Source of the DNA: a virus
Length of the DNA: 46,155 bases
Virus record (IMG/VR): IMGVR_UViG_3300043449_001372
Span: 1-46,155 of that record
Strand: one strand, 5' to 3'
Under the pieces are notes generated by a model. The model made no database searches. It saw only the letters and a list, made by a program, of their open reading frames with translations, and was not told where the DNA came from. Below are positions 18,015 through 25,786 of this stretch, piece after piece. Every line of letters begins with the position of its first letter. The stretch's first letter is position 1. The translations under genes were made by a program, and so were the position numbers.

Positions 18015-18668
18015 ATGACTAGCAGTATAATATTAAAGAAATCCTCCGTAGCAGCGCGTGTGCCTGTTGTGGGGGATTTGGCGTATGGTGAGCTTGCATT
18101 AAATTACGCCGACGGAGCGCTTTATTACAAGCGTAGTGATAATACCATTCAAAACTTACTGGCCGGTGCGGGAAGCAGCGGTGTTAGTAGTTTTAATACT
18201 CGCACCGGAGCAATCACACTAACCAGCAGCGATGTTACAGATGCACTAACCTACACACCTTTTAACAGTGCTGGTGGCACTATTAACGGTAACGTCGGCA
18301 TTAACATAGCACCAGGAGCAACTCCGCTAGACGTTAATCACGTTGGCGGTTTGACTTATGGCTTTCGCGTGGGAGATAATGCTACCGTTGCAAACTCTAC
18401 AGGTATTTACTTACGAACAACCTCAACAGCAACGCTTGCGTGGGGTGCGGGCGGTAAGCTTGTATTTGCTACAAGTGGTGGTAGTGTTACACGGTTTAGT
18501 ATCGGTTCGGTAGGTCAGCTTGGCGTTGGTGCCTCTGAGAGTTTTGGTACAGTTGGGCAAGTTTTAACTTCAGGCGGTCCAAGTGCTGCTCCAACATGGT
18601 CTACTCCAAGCGGTGGTGGAATTACAACAGGCAAAGCGATTGCAATGGCAATGGTCTTTGGCGGATAA
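18015..18668 (+). CDS. Short tail fibre protein with Mtd-like N-terminus
   Basis: A 217-residue protein. Residues 1-50 (SSIILKKSSVAARVPVVGDL, AYGELALNYADGALYYKRSD) match the Mtd-type N-terminal domain used by many phages to fix fibres to the tail. The remainder is a Gly/Ser/Thr-rich beta shaft with SSFNTRTGAITLTSSDVTDA, a motif common in freshwater and marine phage fibres, ending in GKAIAMAMVFGG. It starts 54 bases after the preceding fibre, across a hairpin. It may be an alternative or accessory fibre sharing the same tail socket. Confidence 0.75.
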   Translation: MTSSIILKKSSVAARVPVVGDLAYGELALNYADGALYYKRSDNTIQNLLAGAGSSGVSSFNTRTGAITLTSSDVTDALTYTPFNSAGGTINGNVGINIAPGATPLDVNHVGGLTYGFRVGDNATVANSTGIYLRTTSTATLAWGAGGKLVFATSGGSVTRFSIGSVGQLGVGASESFGTVGQVLTSGGPSAAPTWSTPSGGGITTGKAIAMAMVFGG

Positions 18669-18680
18669 AGGAAAAAACAA

Positions 18681-19040
18681 ATGGCAGCTCCAAATATTGT
18701 TAGTGTAACCACTATCACAGGAAAAACCGCAGTACTAACAGCAACCACAACAGCTACAGCTATTGTAACCAATAGCGCAGCTTCTGGTAAAGTACTAAAA
18801 ATTAATACTCTTAATATTGCCAACGTAAATGGCACTACTGCTGCAGATATTACCGTAGACCTATACAGAAACTCTACAGCATATAGATTACTATCCACAG
18901 TATCAGTCCCCGCAGACGCTTCATTGGTAGCAGTATCAAAAGATACAAGTATTTATCTTGAAGAAGGTGATAGTTTAAGACTAACTGCAAGTGCTAACTC
19001 TTATCTTGAAGGTACTTGTTCATATGAAGAAATTAGCTAA
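18681..19040 (+). CDS. Small beta-rich virion structural protein
   Basis: A 119-residue protein, all-beta by composition, with no signal peptide. It contains a central DITVDLYRN and a C-terminal pattern LEEGDSLRLTASANSYLEGT followed by CSYEEIS. Proteins of this size and pattern occur among phage fibre genes and look like a single jelly-roll or Ig-like domain. AAAGGA precedes the ATG. It lies between two fibre-type genes and may be a fibre tip or decoration subunit. Function is inferred from neighbours. Confidence 0.6.
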   Translation: MAAPNIVSVTTITGKTAVLTATTTATAIVTNSAASGKVLKINTLNIANVNGTTAADITVDLYRNSTAYRLLSTVSVPADASLVAVSKDTSIYLEEGDSLRLTASANSYLEGTCSYEEIS

Positions 19041-19051
19041 GGGGGTAACCT

Positions 19052-21763
19052 ATGGGGTTTTATAATCGCAATAATGGTTATATTGGGTTTGTTAATAACT
19101 CCCCGATTGCAAATACTAAAGCATCTGTTGTTAGCTCTACTTCTGTTAATACTACTTCTTTATTGCTAAATACTACTGCAAACAACGGGCAGCAGAACAA
19201 CACGTTCTTGGACAGCAGCACCAACAACTTCACTATTACCCGCAACGGTACGCCTACGCAGGGTTCTGTGACTCCGTACTGGCCTGATGGTCAGTGGAGT
19301 AATTACTTCAGTGGGTCTGGGCAATACATTACTGCACCGGCTGGAACAGCGTTTAATTTAGGTTCTGGAAATTTTACCGCTGAGTGCTGGGTTTATCTGA
19401 CATCCTTTGCTTCAAGCATTCGCGTATTTGGTCAAACAGATTCGTCAGGCACTTCTGGAAGCACAAGCATTTTGATGGACGTCACATCAGGAGTTGTTAC
19501 TGCTTATTTAGGATATAGCAGCACTCCCAATTCTTTTATTTCTTGCACCAATTCTGCAACAATTACAACTAATGCTTGGTATCACTTGGCAATGGTGCGG
19601 AATGGATCGGAATTTAGAGTTTATGTGAACGGCGCTCAAGGTGCTTCTTCAAATGTATCTGGACTTACAGTTTCGAGCAGTGCGGAACCTTTCACAATTG
19701 GCAGAAACGGAAGTTTCAACGGCTTATATGTGCCTGGGTATGTCAGCAACCTTCGCATCGTCAAAGGAACAGCCCTCTACACATCCAACTTCACCCCTAG
19801 CACCACACCTCTGACAGCAGTAAGCGGAACATCCCTGCTGACCTGCCAAAGCAATCGCTTCCGTGACAACAGCAGCAACAACTTTGCAATCACTGTGACA
19901 GGCGCTCCGTCTGTGCAGCGGTTCAGCCCGTTTGACCCTGCTGCTGAGTACAGCACGAGTGTGATTGGTGGTAGTGGGTTCTTTAGTGGGTCTGGACAAT
20001 ATTTAAGTAATACAACAGCAACAGTCACTGATTTTGGAGCGGGTAACTTTACTGTTGAGTATTGGGTGTATCCAACGACTACAAACTCAACTTACCAACA
20101 GCACGTCGGGAGCGCCACAACATCCACGGGTTTTGGCTGCGGGATGTTGAATACTGCTGGAACAATCTATGCAACCACGATTTCTACGGGATATGATACA
20201 GGTGTTGCATTTGCTCGAAATGTTTGGACGCATATTGCTTGGGTGCGTAATGGAACAACATTAACAGCATATAGAAATGGTGTAAGTATTGGCTCATTTA
20301 CAGTCAGTACAAATTTTAATGAAACAGGTGTAGGTATTGGCGCTCAACCTAATGGCGCATTTATAACAACTGCTTGTTATCTTTCTAACATTCGCATCGT
20401 CAAAGGCACTGCTGTTTACACCGCAGCTTTCACCCCGCCAACATCCCCTGTCACAGCAATCACAGGCACATCCCTGCTGCTGAACTGCACCAACGCTGGC
20501 ATCTACGATGCTGCTACGTTGAATGATCTGGTGACTGTGGGTGATGCACAAGCAAGTACAACACAATCAAAGTACAGTGGTTCTTCAATATATTTTGACG
20601 GAACAAATGATTACATTTACTGTACTGATGCTAATCAATTTGACTTTGGTACTGGAGACTTTACTGTTGAAGCTTGGATAAGACCTAGTAGTGTTGCAAC
20701 TAGCATAAATAATATTGCAGGTGGGTTAGGTCCAACAAACGGAGACTGGATGTTTGCGCTAGATTCTTCTACTCAGTTACGTTGGGGTCGCAATCATGTG
20801 GCCTGGGACTTAACAACATCTGGTGTTACCTTTTCCGCTAACACTTGGTATCATGTCGCAGTTACTAGATCAGGTACAACACTACGTATTTTTGTAGACG
20901 GAATAACACGAGCTTCCGCCACTAACTCTACTGCCTATAATATTGCTAATAGTTTCTTGGCTATTGGAGCTAGACAAGCGAACAGTGGTAGTTTTGGTCC
21001 TGGAAATTTCTTTAATGGTTATATAGAAGATTTTAGAGTTATAAAAGGTTATGCAGCATATACTGCGGACTTTACTCCTCCCGCGGCCTCTTTAACTACT
21101 TCTGCTATTATACCGGTATATAGTTACTCAGACTACTATGGTACTGGTGTGTTAACTAATATTGAGAATCAAACTCAATTTGTGTTAAACAGTGTACCTG
21201 GTTTAGCGGGTAAGTTCTTTAATGGTACCAATTGGAGAAGTATTCTTGCTAGTGGGAATATTGGAACGTTGCTGCTTACATCCACAAACGATTCTAGTAA
21301 TGTAACAGGTACTACTGGACTACCATCTGCTGATCATCGTTACGGTGTAAACAGATACGATTATATTACTTATAGTAGTGTTGGTGATAACTATGGGTTT
21401 ATTGCCCTTGGATACTTTAAACCTCCAGCTACAGGATCTTACACATTCTATACGTCTTCCGATGATTATTCAGGCGTTTGGCTTGGTGGTATTGCTTTAG
21501 CTACCTCAGGTAGAACTTCTGCTAATGCTTTGGTAAATAATGGCATGGGAGGTACCTTGGGTCAGGGAAATACAAAAGTAGGTGGTACTATTACACTTTA
21601 TGCTGGAATTTGGTATCCAATACGAGTTGTACACGAAGAAGGTGGCGGTGGAGACAACTTGACCTTAAGTTGGTCAGGTCCGGGCATAACCGAAACAACC
21701 GATTTATCACAGCATTTTAGAACGCCGTCTAATGGCAACATTTTAACAGGACACTACATATGA
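19052..21763 (+). CDS. Large adhesin with three LamG-like domains and a PA14-like domain
   Basis: A 903-residue protein. After a short tail-binding start (1-40) come three concanavalin/LamG jelly-rolls at about 45-260, 290-480 and 500-690. Each shows FxxGNFTxExWV, a central TWxHIAxVRNG-type strand and a terminal RIVKGTAxYT repeat. The C-terminal 190 residues resemble a PA14/GLEYA sugar-binding fold (GYFKPPATGSYTFYTSSDDY then SGVWLGG). Such domains bind glycans, so this is probably a receptor- or environment-binding fibre. Domains 1-2 use noticeably more G/C-ending codons than domain 3 and neighbours, suggesting domain import. The stop overlaps the next start as ATGA. Confidence 0.8.
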   Translation: MGFYNRNNGYIGFVNNSPIANTKASVVSSTSVNTTSLLLNTTANNGQQNNTFLDSSTNNFTITRNGTPTQGSVTPYWPDGQWSNYFSGSGQYITAPAGTAFNLGSGNFTAECWVYLTSFASSIRVFGQTDSSGTSGSTSILMDVTSGVVTAYLGYSSTPNSFISCTNSATITTNAWYHLAMVRNGSEFRVYVNGAQGASSNVSGLTVSSSAEPFTIGRNGSFNGLYVPGYVSNLRIVKGTALYTSNFTPSTTPLTAVSGTSLLTCQSNRFRDNSSNNFAITVTGAPSVQRFSPFDPAAEYSTSVIGGSGFFSGSGQYLSNTTATVTDFGAGNFTVEYWVYPTTTNSTYQQHVGSATTSTGFGCGMLNTAGTIYATTISTGYDTGVAFARNVWTHIAWVRNGTTLTAYRNGVSIGSFTVSTNFNETGVGIGAQPNGAFITTACYLSNIRIVKGTAVYTAAFTPPTSPVTAITGTSLLLNCTNAGIYDAATLNDLVTVGDAQASTTQSKYSGSSIYFDGTNDYIYCTDANQFDFGTGDFTVEAWIRPSSVATSINNIAGGLGPTNGDWMFALDSSTQLRWGRNHVAWDLTTSGVTFSANTWYHVAVTRSGTTLRIFVDGITRASATNSTAYNIANSFLAIGARQANSGSFGPGNFFNGYIEDFRVIKGYAAYTADFTPPAASLTTSAIIPVYSYSDYYGTGVLTNIENQTQFVLNSVPGLAGKFFNGTNWRSILASGNIGTLLLTSTNDSSNVTGTTGLPSADHRYGVNRYDYITYSSVGDNYGFIALGYFKPPATGSYTFYTSSDDYSGVWLGGIALATSGRTSANALVNNGMGGTLGQGNTKVGGTITLYAGIWYPIRVVHEEGGGGDNLTLSWSGPGITETTDLSQHFRTPSNGNILTGHYI

Positions 21764-24015
21764 GACATAACTCAGGTATTATAGGTGCAAAACAGCCTGT
21801 TAATTATCAGAGTGCTACAGGTATTCATGACACAACAGATGTGTTAATAGCTTTAAAACAAACTCGTTGGCCTTTTGCTAAAACATACGTAAGTACGTCA
21901 CTTTCATCCAATGTTGATTATAACGAAGGCAGCAGTTTTAGTGTAACAATAAACGTTACTGGCTTTTTAAACGGTGAACTAATTTATTATACTATTGACG
22001 CTGTAAGTGGTACTGTAAATACTTCTGACTTTACAGACGGGGTAGTTTCCGGCTCCCTAACAGTTAATAACGGTACTTGCACACTATCAAAAACTCTTGT
22101 ATTTGACGGAACATCAGAAGCAGGCGATTCCTTTAAAATAAATATTCGAGACGGCAGCACCAGTGGCCCAATTAAACTATCCACTGGTACTATCAGTATC
22201 TTAAACCCCAGCTTTACAGTTAATCCGGGTGCCTCATCTGTTAATGAAGGTAGTTCAGTAACATGGACAACTACTACAACCAACGTTAACAATGGTACAA
22301 CGCTCTATTACACACTAAGCGGTGTTGAAGCAGCTGACGTTGCAGCAACATCGGGCAGCTTTACGATTAGTAGTAATACCGGATCTTTTACGACAACAAC
22401 AATTGCTGATGCGCTTACCGAAGGTGCTCAAACAATAACTGCACAAATTCGTACAGGCAGTACTGGTGGCACCATAGTGGCCACAAATACTTGTATTATC
22501 AACGATACTTCGCTAAACCCCACAATTTCCGCTAGCGCAACTACTATTGATGAAGGCGGTACAGTTACTTTTACAGTAAGTACAACCGGATTGGCTAACG
22601 GTACTACGCTGTACTGGTCTACTAATGGTGTAACAGGTACTGTTGCAACCACTGATTTTACGGATAGTTTACTAACAGGCTCATTTACAGTTACTAGTAA
22701 TACTGGCACAATTACCAGAACACTAACCAGTGACTTTACAACAGAAGGTTCCGAATCTTTTACCCTATCAATTAGAACAGGAAGTATTAGTGGCACTGTT
22801 GTGGCAACAACGCCTACAATTACAGTTAACGATACTTCTCAGCTGCCCTCTGCTACTATTACGCCAAACGTAACTTCTTTAAATGAAGGTGCCACAGTTA
22901 CTTTTACAGTTAATACAACTAACTTTACAAACGGTACACTATACTGGACTACTAGTGCAGTAACTGGTACAATTTTACCAACTGACTTTTCGGATAATAG
23001 TTTATCTGGCACTGTTACTATTGCAGGCAGCACAGGTACAATATCACGAGCCGTATCTAGTGATACAAAAGATGAAGGTACAGAGTCATTTACAATTAGT
23101 GTACGGTATGGGAGTGTAACTGGTTCAGTTATTGCCACAAGTTCTACCATTACAATAAATGATACGTCAACAGGTGGTGGATACGAACTTATTCAGTACA
23201 TGACGCCATCTGATACTCCGGTTACCTATACCGTTCCTAGCGGTATAACCTCTCTTACAGTAAATATGTGGGGCGGTAATGGTGGTAGTTCAAACCCACA
23301 ACTTTATAGACTTAATATAGCTAATACACCTAATCCAGGAGGTGCTGGGGCATACTTAAGCGGTACAATGTCGGTTACTGCTGGCGATACCATACTGGTG
23401 TATGTAGGCGGTGCTGGTGGTGATGCGGTAAACGGCACTACTCCCGGTACAGCTGGCATTAACGGCGGTATGGCAGGTGCTCGTGGATCTTACCAAGGAT
23501 CAGCTCCTGGATCTTATGGCAGCGGCGGGGGAGGTGGTGGATATACAGGCATTAAAAAGAACGGTACTTGGTTTGCTATTGCCGGCGGAGGAGGTGGCGG
23601 AGGTCACGGTGACGGATATGGAAACCGTGGTTATGGTGTTGGTGACGGGGGTGCTGCAGGAATCGGCTCCACAAGTGGAGCAGGTGTTGCAGGTTCTGTG
23701 CCTAGTGGTAACCGTGGTGGTGTTACATACTCTAACGGTGGAGGCAGTGGCGGTACTGTTGGTTCGGTCCCTTCTACAGGGTCAGTGGCTCTTGGTAGTA
23801 CTAACTCACTATCTACTTACGACAGTGGAGGTGGAGGTGGAGGCGGGGGCGGAGCTAACGGTGGAAATGGTTCACAAGGTGCTGATGCCGGACACCCTTG
23901 CCCCGGAGGCGGAGGTGGGGCCAGTATGATACCAAGTGGATGGTCTTCTAGCTATGCTCGTACGTACAGTGGAGCTCCAACAGCTAATGGTGGAGTTATT
24001 ATTACCCCAACTTAA
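21760..24015 (+). CDS. Calx-beta-repeat adhesin with glycine-rich C-terminal domain
   Basis: A 751-residue protein. Residues about 45-470 hold four repeats of a Calx-beta-like domain, each opening with NEGSS/DEGGT/NEGAT and containing NGTxLYxT and SFTISVR-type strands. The last 270 residues are extremely glycine-rich, with runs of Gly at about 590-625 and 685-735. This resembles the polyglycine-helix sandwich of receptor-binding adhesins such as T-even gp38 (structural analogy, inferred). Start overlaps the LamG gene stop (ATGA). It probably forms the distal, receptor-contacting part of the fibre set. It is followed directly by a tail-chaperone-like gene. Confidence 0.75.
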   Translation: MRHNSGIIGAKQPVNYQSATGIHDTTDVLIALKQTRWPFAKTYVSTSLSSNVDYNEGSSFSVTINVTGFLNGELIYYTIDAVSGTVNTSDFTDGVVSGSLTVNNGTCTLSKTLVFDGTSEAGDSFKINIRDGSTSGPIKLSTGTISILNPSFTVNPGASSVNEGSSVTWTTTTTNVNNGTTLYYTLSGVEAADVAATSGSFTISSNTGSFTTTTIADALTEGAQTITAQIRTGSTGGTIVATNTCIINDTSLNPTISASATTIDEGGTVTFTVSTTGLANGTTLYWSTNGVTGTVATTDFTDSLLTGSFTVTSNTGTITRTLTSDFTTEGSESFTLSIRTGSISGTVVATTPTITVNDTSQLPSATITPNVTSLNEGATVTFTVNTTNFTNGTLYWTTSAVTGTILPTDFSDNSLSGTVTIAGSTGTISRAVSSDTKDEGTESFTISVRYGSVTGSVIATSSTITINDTSTGGGYELIQYMTPSDTPVTYTVPSGITSLTVNMWGGNGGSSNPQLYRLNIANTPNPGGAGAYLSGTMSVTAGDTILVYVGGAGGDAVNGTTPGTAGINGGMAGARGSYQGSAPGSYGSGGGGGGYTGIKKNGTWFAIAGGGGGGGHGDGYGNRGYGVGDGGAAGIGSTSGAGVAGSVPSGNRGGVTYSNGGGSGGTVGSVPSTGSVALGSTNSLSTYDSGGGGGGGGGANGGNGSQGADAGHPCPGGGGGASMIPSGWSSSYARTYSGAPTANGGVIITPT

Positions 24016-24029
24016 TAAAGGAAACTAAT

Positions 24030-24458
24030 ATGTTATATACATTAAATGGGGCTTATCCAGGTGAGTTACCAAACAGAATCAGACTTTCTACTGGAGCTAC
24101 CAGAACTGATTCATCTACTTTTACAGCGGACGAGATTCAAGATGCAGGATACTTTGAAGTAGCACCAGCACCTGAGTATGATCCACATATTCAGGTGCTG
24201 GAGTGGGGTAATGCTAATTCTTGGTACGTTCGTGATAAAACAGACCAAGAGCTGTTAACACAAACAGACAATCAGTGGAACATTATCCGCGCTAAGCGCA
24301 ACCAATTGCTACAAGAATCTGACTGGACCCAAATGTTGGACGTTGTTGCATATGCTTCGTTTGACTTCAAGGATAATTGGAGAGTTTATCGACAGGCATT
24401 GCGTGATATCACCCTTCAGTCCGATCCTTTTAACATAACCTGGCCTGTTAAGCCATAA
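24030..24458 (+). CDS. Tail-assembly-chaperone-like protein (Phage_tail_APC type), copy 2
   Basis: A 142-residue protein whose C-terminal 60 residues (RAKRNQLLQESDWTQM... then YRQALRDIT...WPVKP) match the same family as the gene at 13695-14135. The N-terminal half differs between the two copies. AAAGG precedes the ATG, 14 bases after the glycine-rich adhesin. Both copies follow an adhesin, so each may serve its upstream fibre. Family assignment is from motif and the pairing is inference. Confidence 0.75.
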   Translation: MLYTLNGAYPGELPNRIRLSTGATRTDSSTFTADEIQDAGYFEVAPAPEYDPHIQVLEWGNANSWYVRDKTDQELLTQTDNQWNIIRAKRNQLLQESDWTQMLDVVAYASFDFKDNWRVYRQALRDITLQSDPFNITWPVKP

Positions 24459-24476
24459 TCACTGAAAGTTTAAAAA

Positions 24477-24896
24477 ATGTTTTTAATTTTCAAAATCTTT
24501 CCAGATTGGCTTTGGTGGCTCTTACTTTTTAGCGGATTAATTACGTTTTTTGCAAGTTATTTGCCTCAATTAAAAACGTATGAGTTAGTGTTCAAAAGTT
24601 TGGGACTTGCTACCATAGCCACAACAATTTTTGTTTTTGGAATGTTGTATTGCGATCGCACTTGGAAAACCGCTGCTCTTGAGTTAGAAGCCAAAGTAAC
24701 TGCATTAGCTGCTGAATCTCGCGGAGTTAATGAAGTGCTAAAAGAAAAAGTGGTTACTAAAGTGCAAGTTGTTAAAGTTCGTGGTAACGATGTAGTCAAG
24801 TACATTGACCGCGAAGTCACCAAAAGTGATGTAACCTGCCAAATCCCGCCAAGCTTTGTGCAAGCACACAATCAGGCGGCGGAGGTACCACGATGA
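24477..24896 (+). CDS. i-spanin-like protein (Rz analogue)
   Basis: A 139-residue inner-membrane protein with two hydrophobic segments (about 10-28 and 40-58), followed by a charged periplasmic coiled region (TAALELEAKVTALAAESRGV, then KEKVVTKVQVVKVRG) and a Cys near residue 122 (TCQIPPSFVQAHN). This C-terminal pattern is typical of phage Rz-like spanins. Classical Rz has one membrane segment, so the extra one is unusual. It overlaps the lipoprotein o-spanin gene by four bases (ATGA), the expected spanin pairing. The ribosome site is weak (GAAAG). Confidence 0.75.
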   Translation: MFLIFKIFPDWLWWLLLFSGLITFFASYLPQLKTYELVFKSLGLATIATTIFVFGMLYCDRTWKTAALELEAKVTALAAESRGVNEVLKEKVVTKVQVVKVRGNDVVKYIDREVTKSDVTCQIPPSFVQAHNQAAEVPR

Positions 24897-25159
24897 GACT
24901 ATTGCTTGTTATTTTAGCACTTTCACTAACCGCGTGCTCTACAGTTGTTCCAGTTACAGCAAAGTGGCCACAAGCTCCAGGAATACTTGTTCAGGAGCCT
25001 TGCCCCAATTTACAAAAGCTACAAACCGACCCTAAACTGTCAGAAGTAGCAAAAACTGTAGTCGATAACTATTCAGAATACTACCAGTGTGCTGCCAAAC
25101 TAGACGCTTGGCAGCGTTGGTATCAAGAACAAAAAGCCATCTATGAAGGGCTACGATGA
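24893..25159 (+). CDS. o-spanin lipoprotein (Rz1 analogue)
   Basis: An 88-residue outer-membrane lipoprotein. The signal sequence (1-14) ends in a lipobox LTAC, so Cys15 would be lipidated. The mature part has Pro residues early (TVVPVTAKWPQAP) and further Cys at about 37 and 66. With the i-spanin it should bridge the periplasm and fuse the membranes at lysis. GGAGGT precedes the ATG. It overlaps the i-spanin at its start and the endolysin at its end (ATGA both), a compact lysis operon. Longer than lambda Rz1 but within the range of separate-gene spanins. Confidence 0.8.
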   Translation: MRLLLVILALSLTACSTVVPVTAKWPQAPGILVQEPCPNLQKLQTDPKLSEVAKTVVDNYSEYYQCAAKLDAWQRWYQEQKAIYEGLR

Positions 25160-25785
25160 CTCATCAATTAAGCTATAGTGAGCTACAACAGCTTATACCT
25201 AAAAATCCGTACATCAAGCAGTGGCATAGTGCACTAGCACAGCTGCTACCAGACTACGAAATCAACACACCACAACGAATCGCTGCTTTTATTGCACAAT
25301 GTGCGCATGAGAGTGCAGGATTTACAGCCCTACGCGAAAACTTAAACTACCGCGCACCTACACTACGCAAGGTTTTTCCGAAATACTTTCCGGACGACCA
25401 AACAGCACAACACTATGCCAATCTACCAAATAAGCAAGCCGCTATTGCTAATCGCGTATATGCTAATCGTATGGGTAATGGCCCTGAAGCATCTGGTGAT
25501 GGTTATCGCTATTGTGGTCGTGGGCTTATTCAGCTTACTGGTAAAGATAATTATTCTTGGTTTGCAGCTAGCTTGGGCATCAGTGTGGAAGAAGCTGCCC
25601 AGTATTTAGAAACGTTTGAAGGTGCTGCGCAGAGTGCTTGTTGGTTTTGGGAAACCAACAAACTAAATCAGTGGGCGGATAGTGGAGATATAACAACACT
25701 AACCAAGCGTATCAATGGAGGTACAATTGGCTTAGCTGATCGTATCAAGCACTATGAGCATGCACTACACGTACTAGGAGTTTAA
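25156..25785 (+). CDS. Endolysin, glycoside hydrolase family 19 (chitinase-like)
   Basis: A 209-residue enzyme likely to cleave the glycan strands of peptidoglycan. GH19 features: AQCAHESAGF at 48-56 with catalytic Glu52, a second Glu near 61 (ALREN), the substrate-cleft motif YCGRGLIQLTG at 119-129, and the C-terminal INGGTIGLADRIKHYEHAL (helical, about 187-205). There is no signal peptide or membrane segment, so it needs a holin to reach the periplasm. Translationally coupled to the o-spanin (ATGA overlap). Length is normal for phage single-domain GH19 endolysins. Confidence 0.9.
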   Translation: MTHQLSYSELQQLIPKNPYIKQWHSALAQLLPDYEINTPQRIAAFIAQCAHESAGFTALRENLNYRAPTLRKVFPKYFPDDQTAQHYANLPNKQAAIANRVYANRMGNGPEASGDGYRYCGRGLIQLTGKDNYSWFAASLGISVEEAAQYLETFEGAAQSACWFWETNKLNQWADSGDITTLTKRINGGTIGLADRIKHYEHALHVLGV

Positions 25786-25786
25786 T

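Noticed and set aside
15922-23150. Many long frames antisense to fibre genes
   Set aside because: They are Val/Thr/Pro-rich shadows created by ACA/GTA-type codons of the fibre genes, with no ribosome sites.
23477-23929. 150-residue frame inside the glycine-rich adhesin region
   Set aside because: It is the shifted reading of GGT/GGA repeats (Val/Leu-rich by composition) and overlaps a real gene completely.
16285-24015. Diversity-generating retroelement linked to the Mtd-like fibres
   Set aside because: No reverse transcriptase gene and no near-identical template/variable repeat pair was seen in this window.
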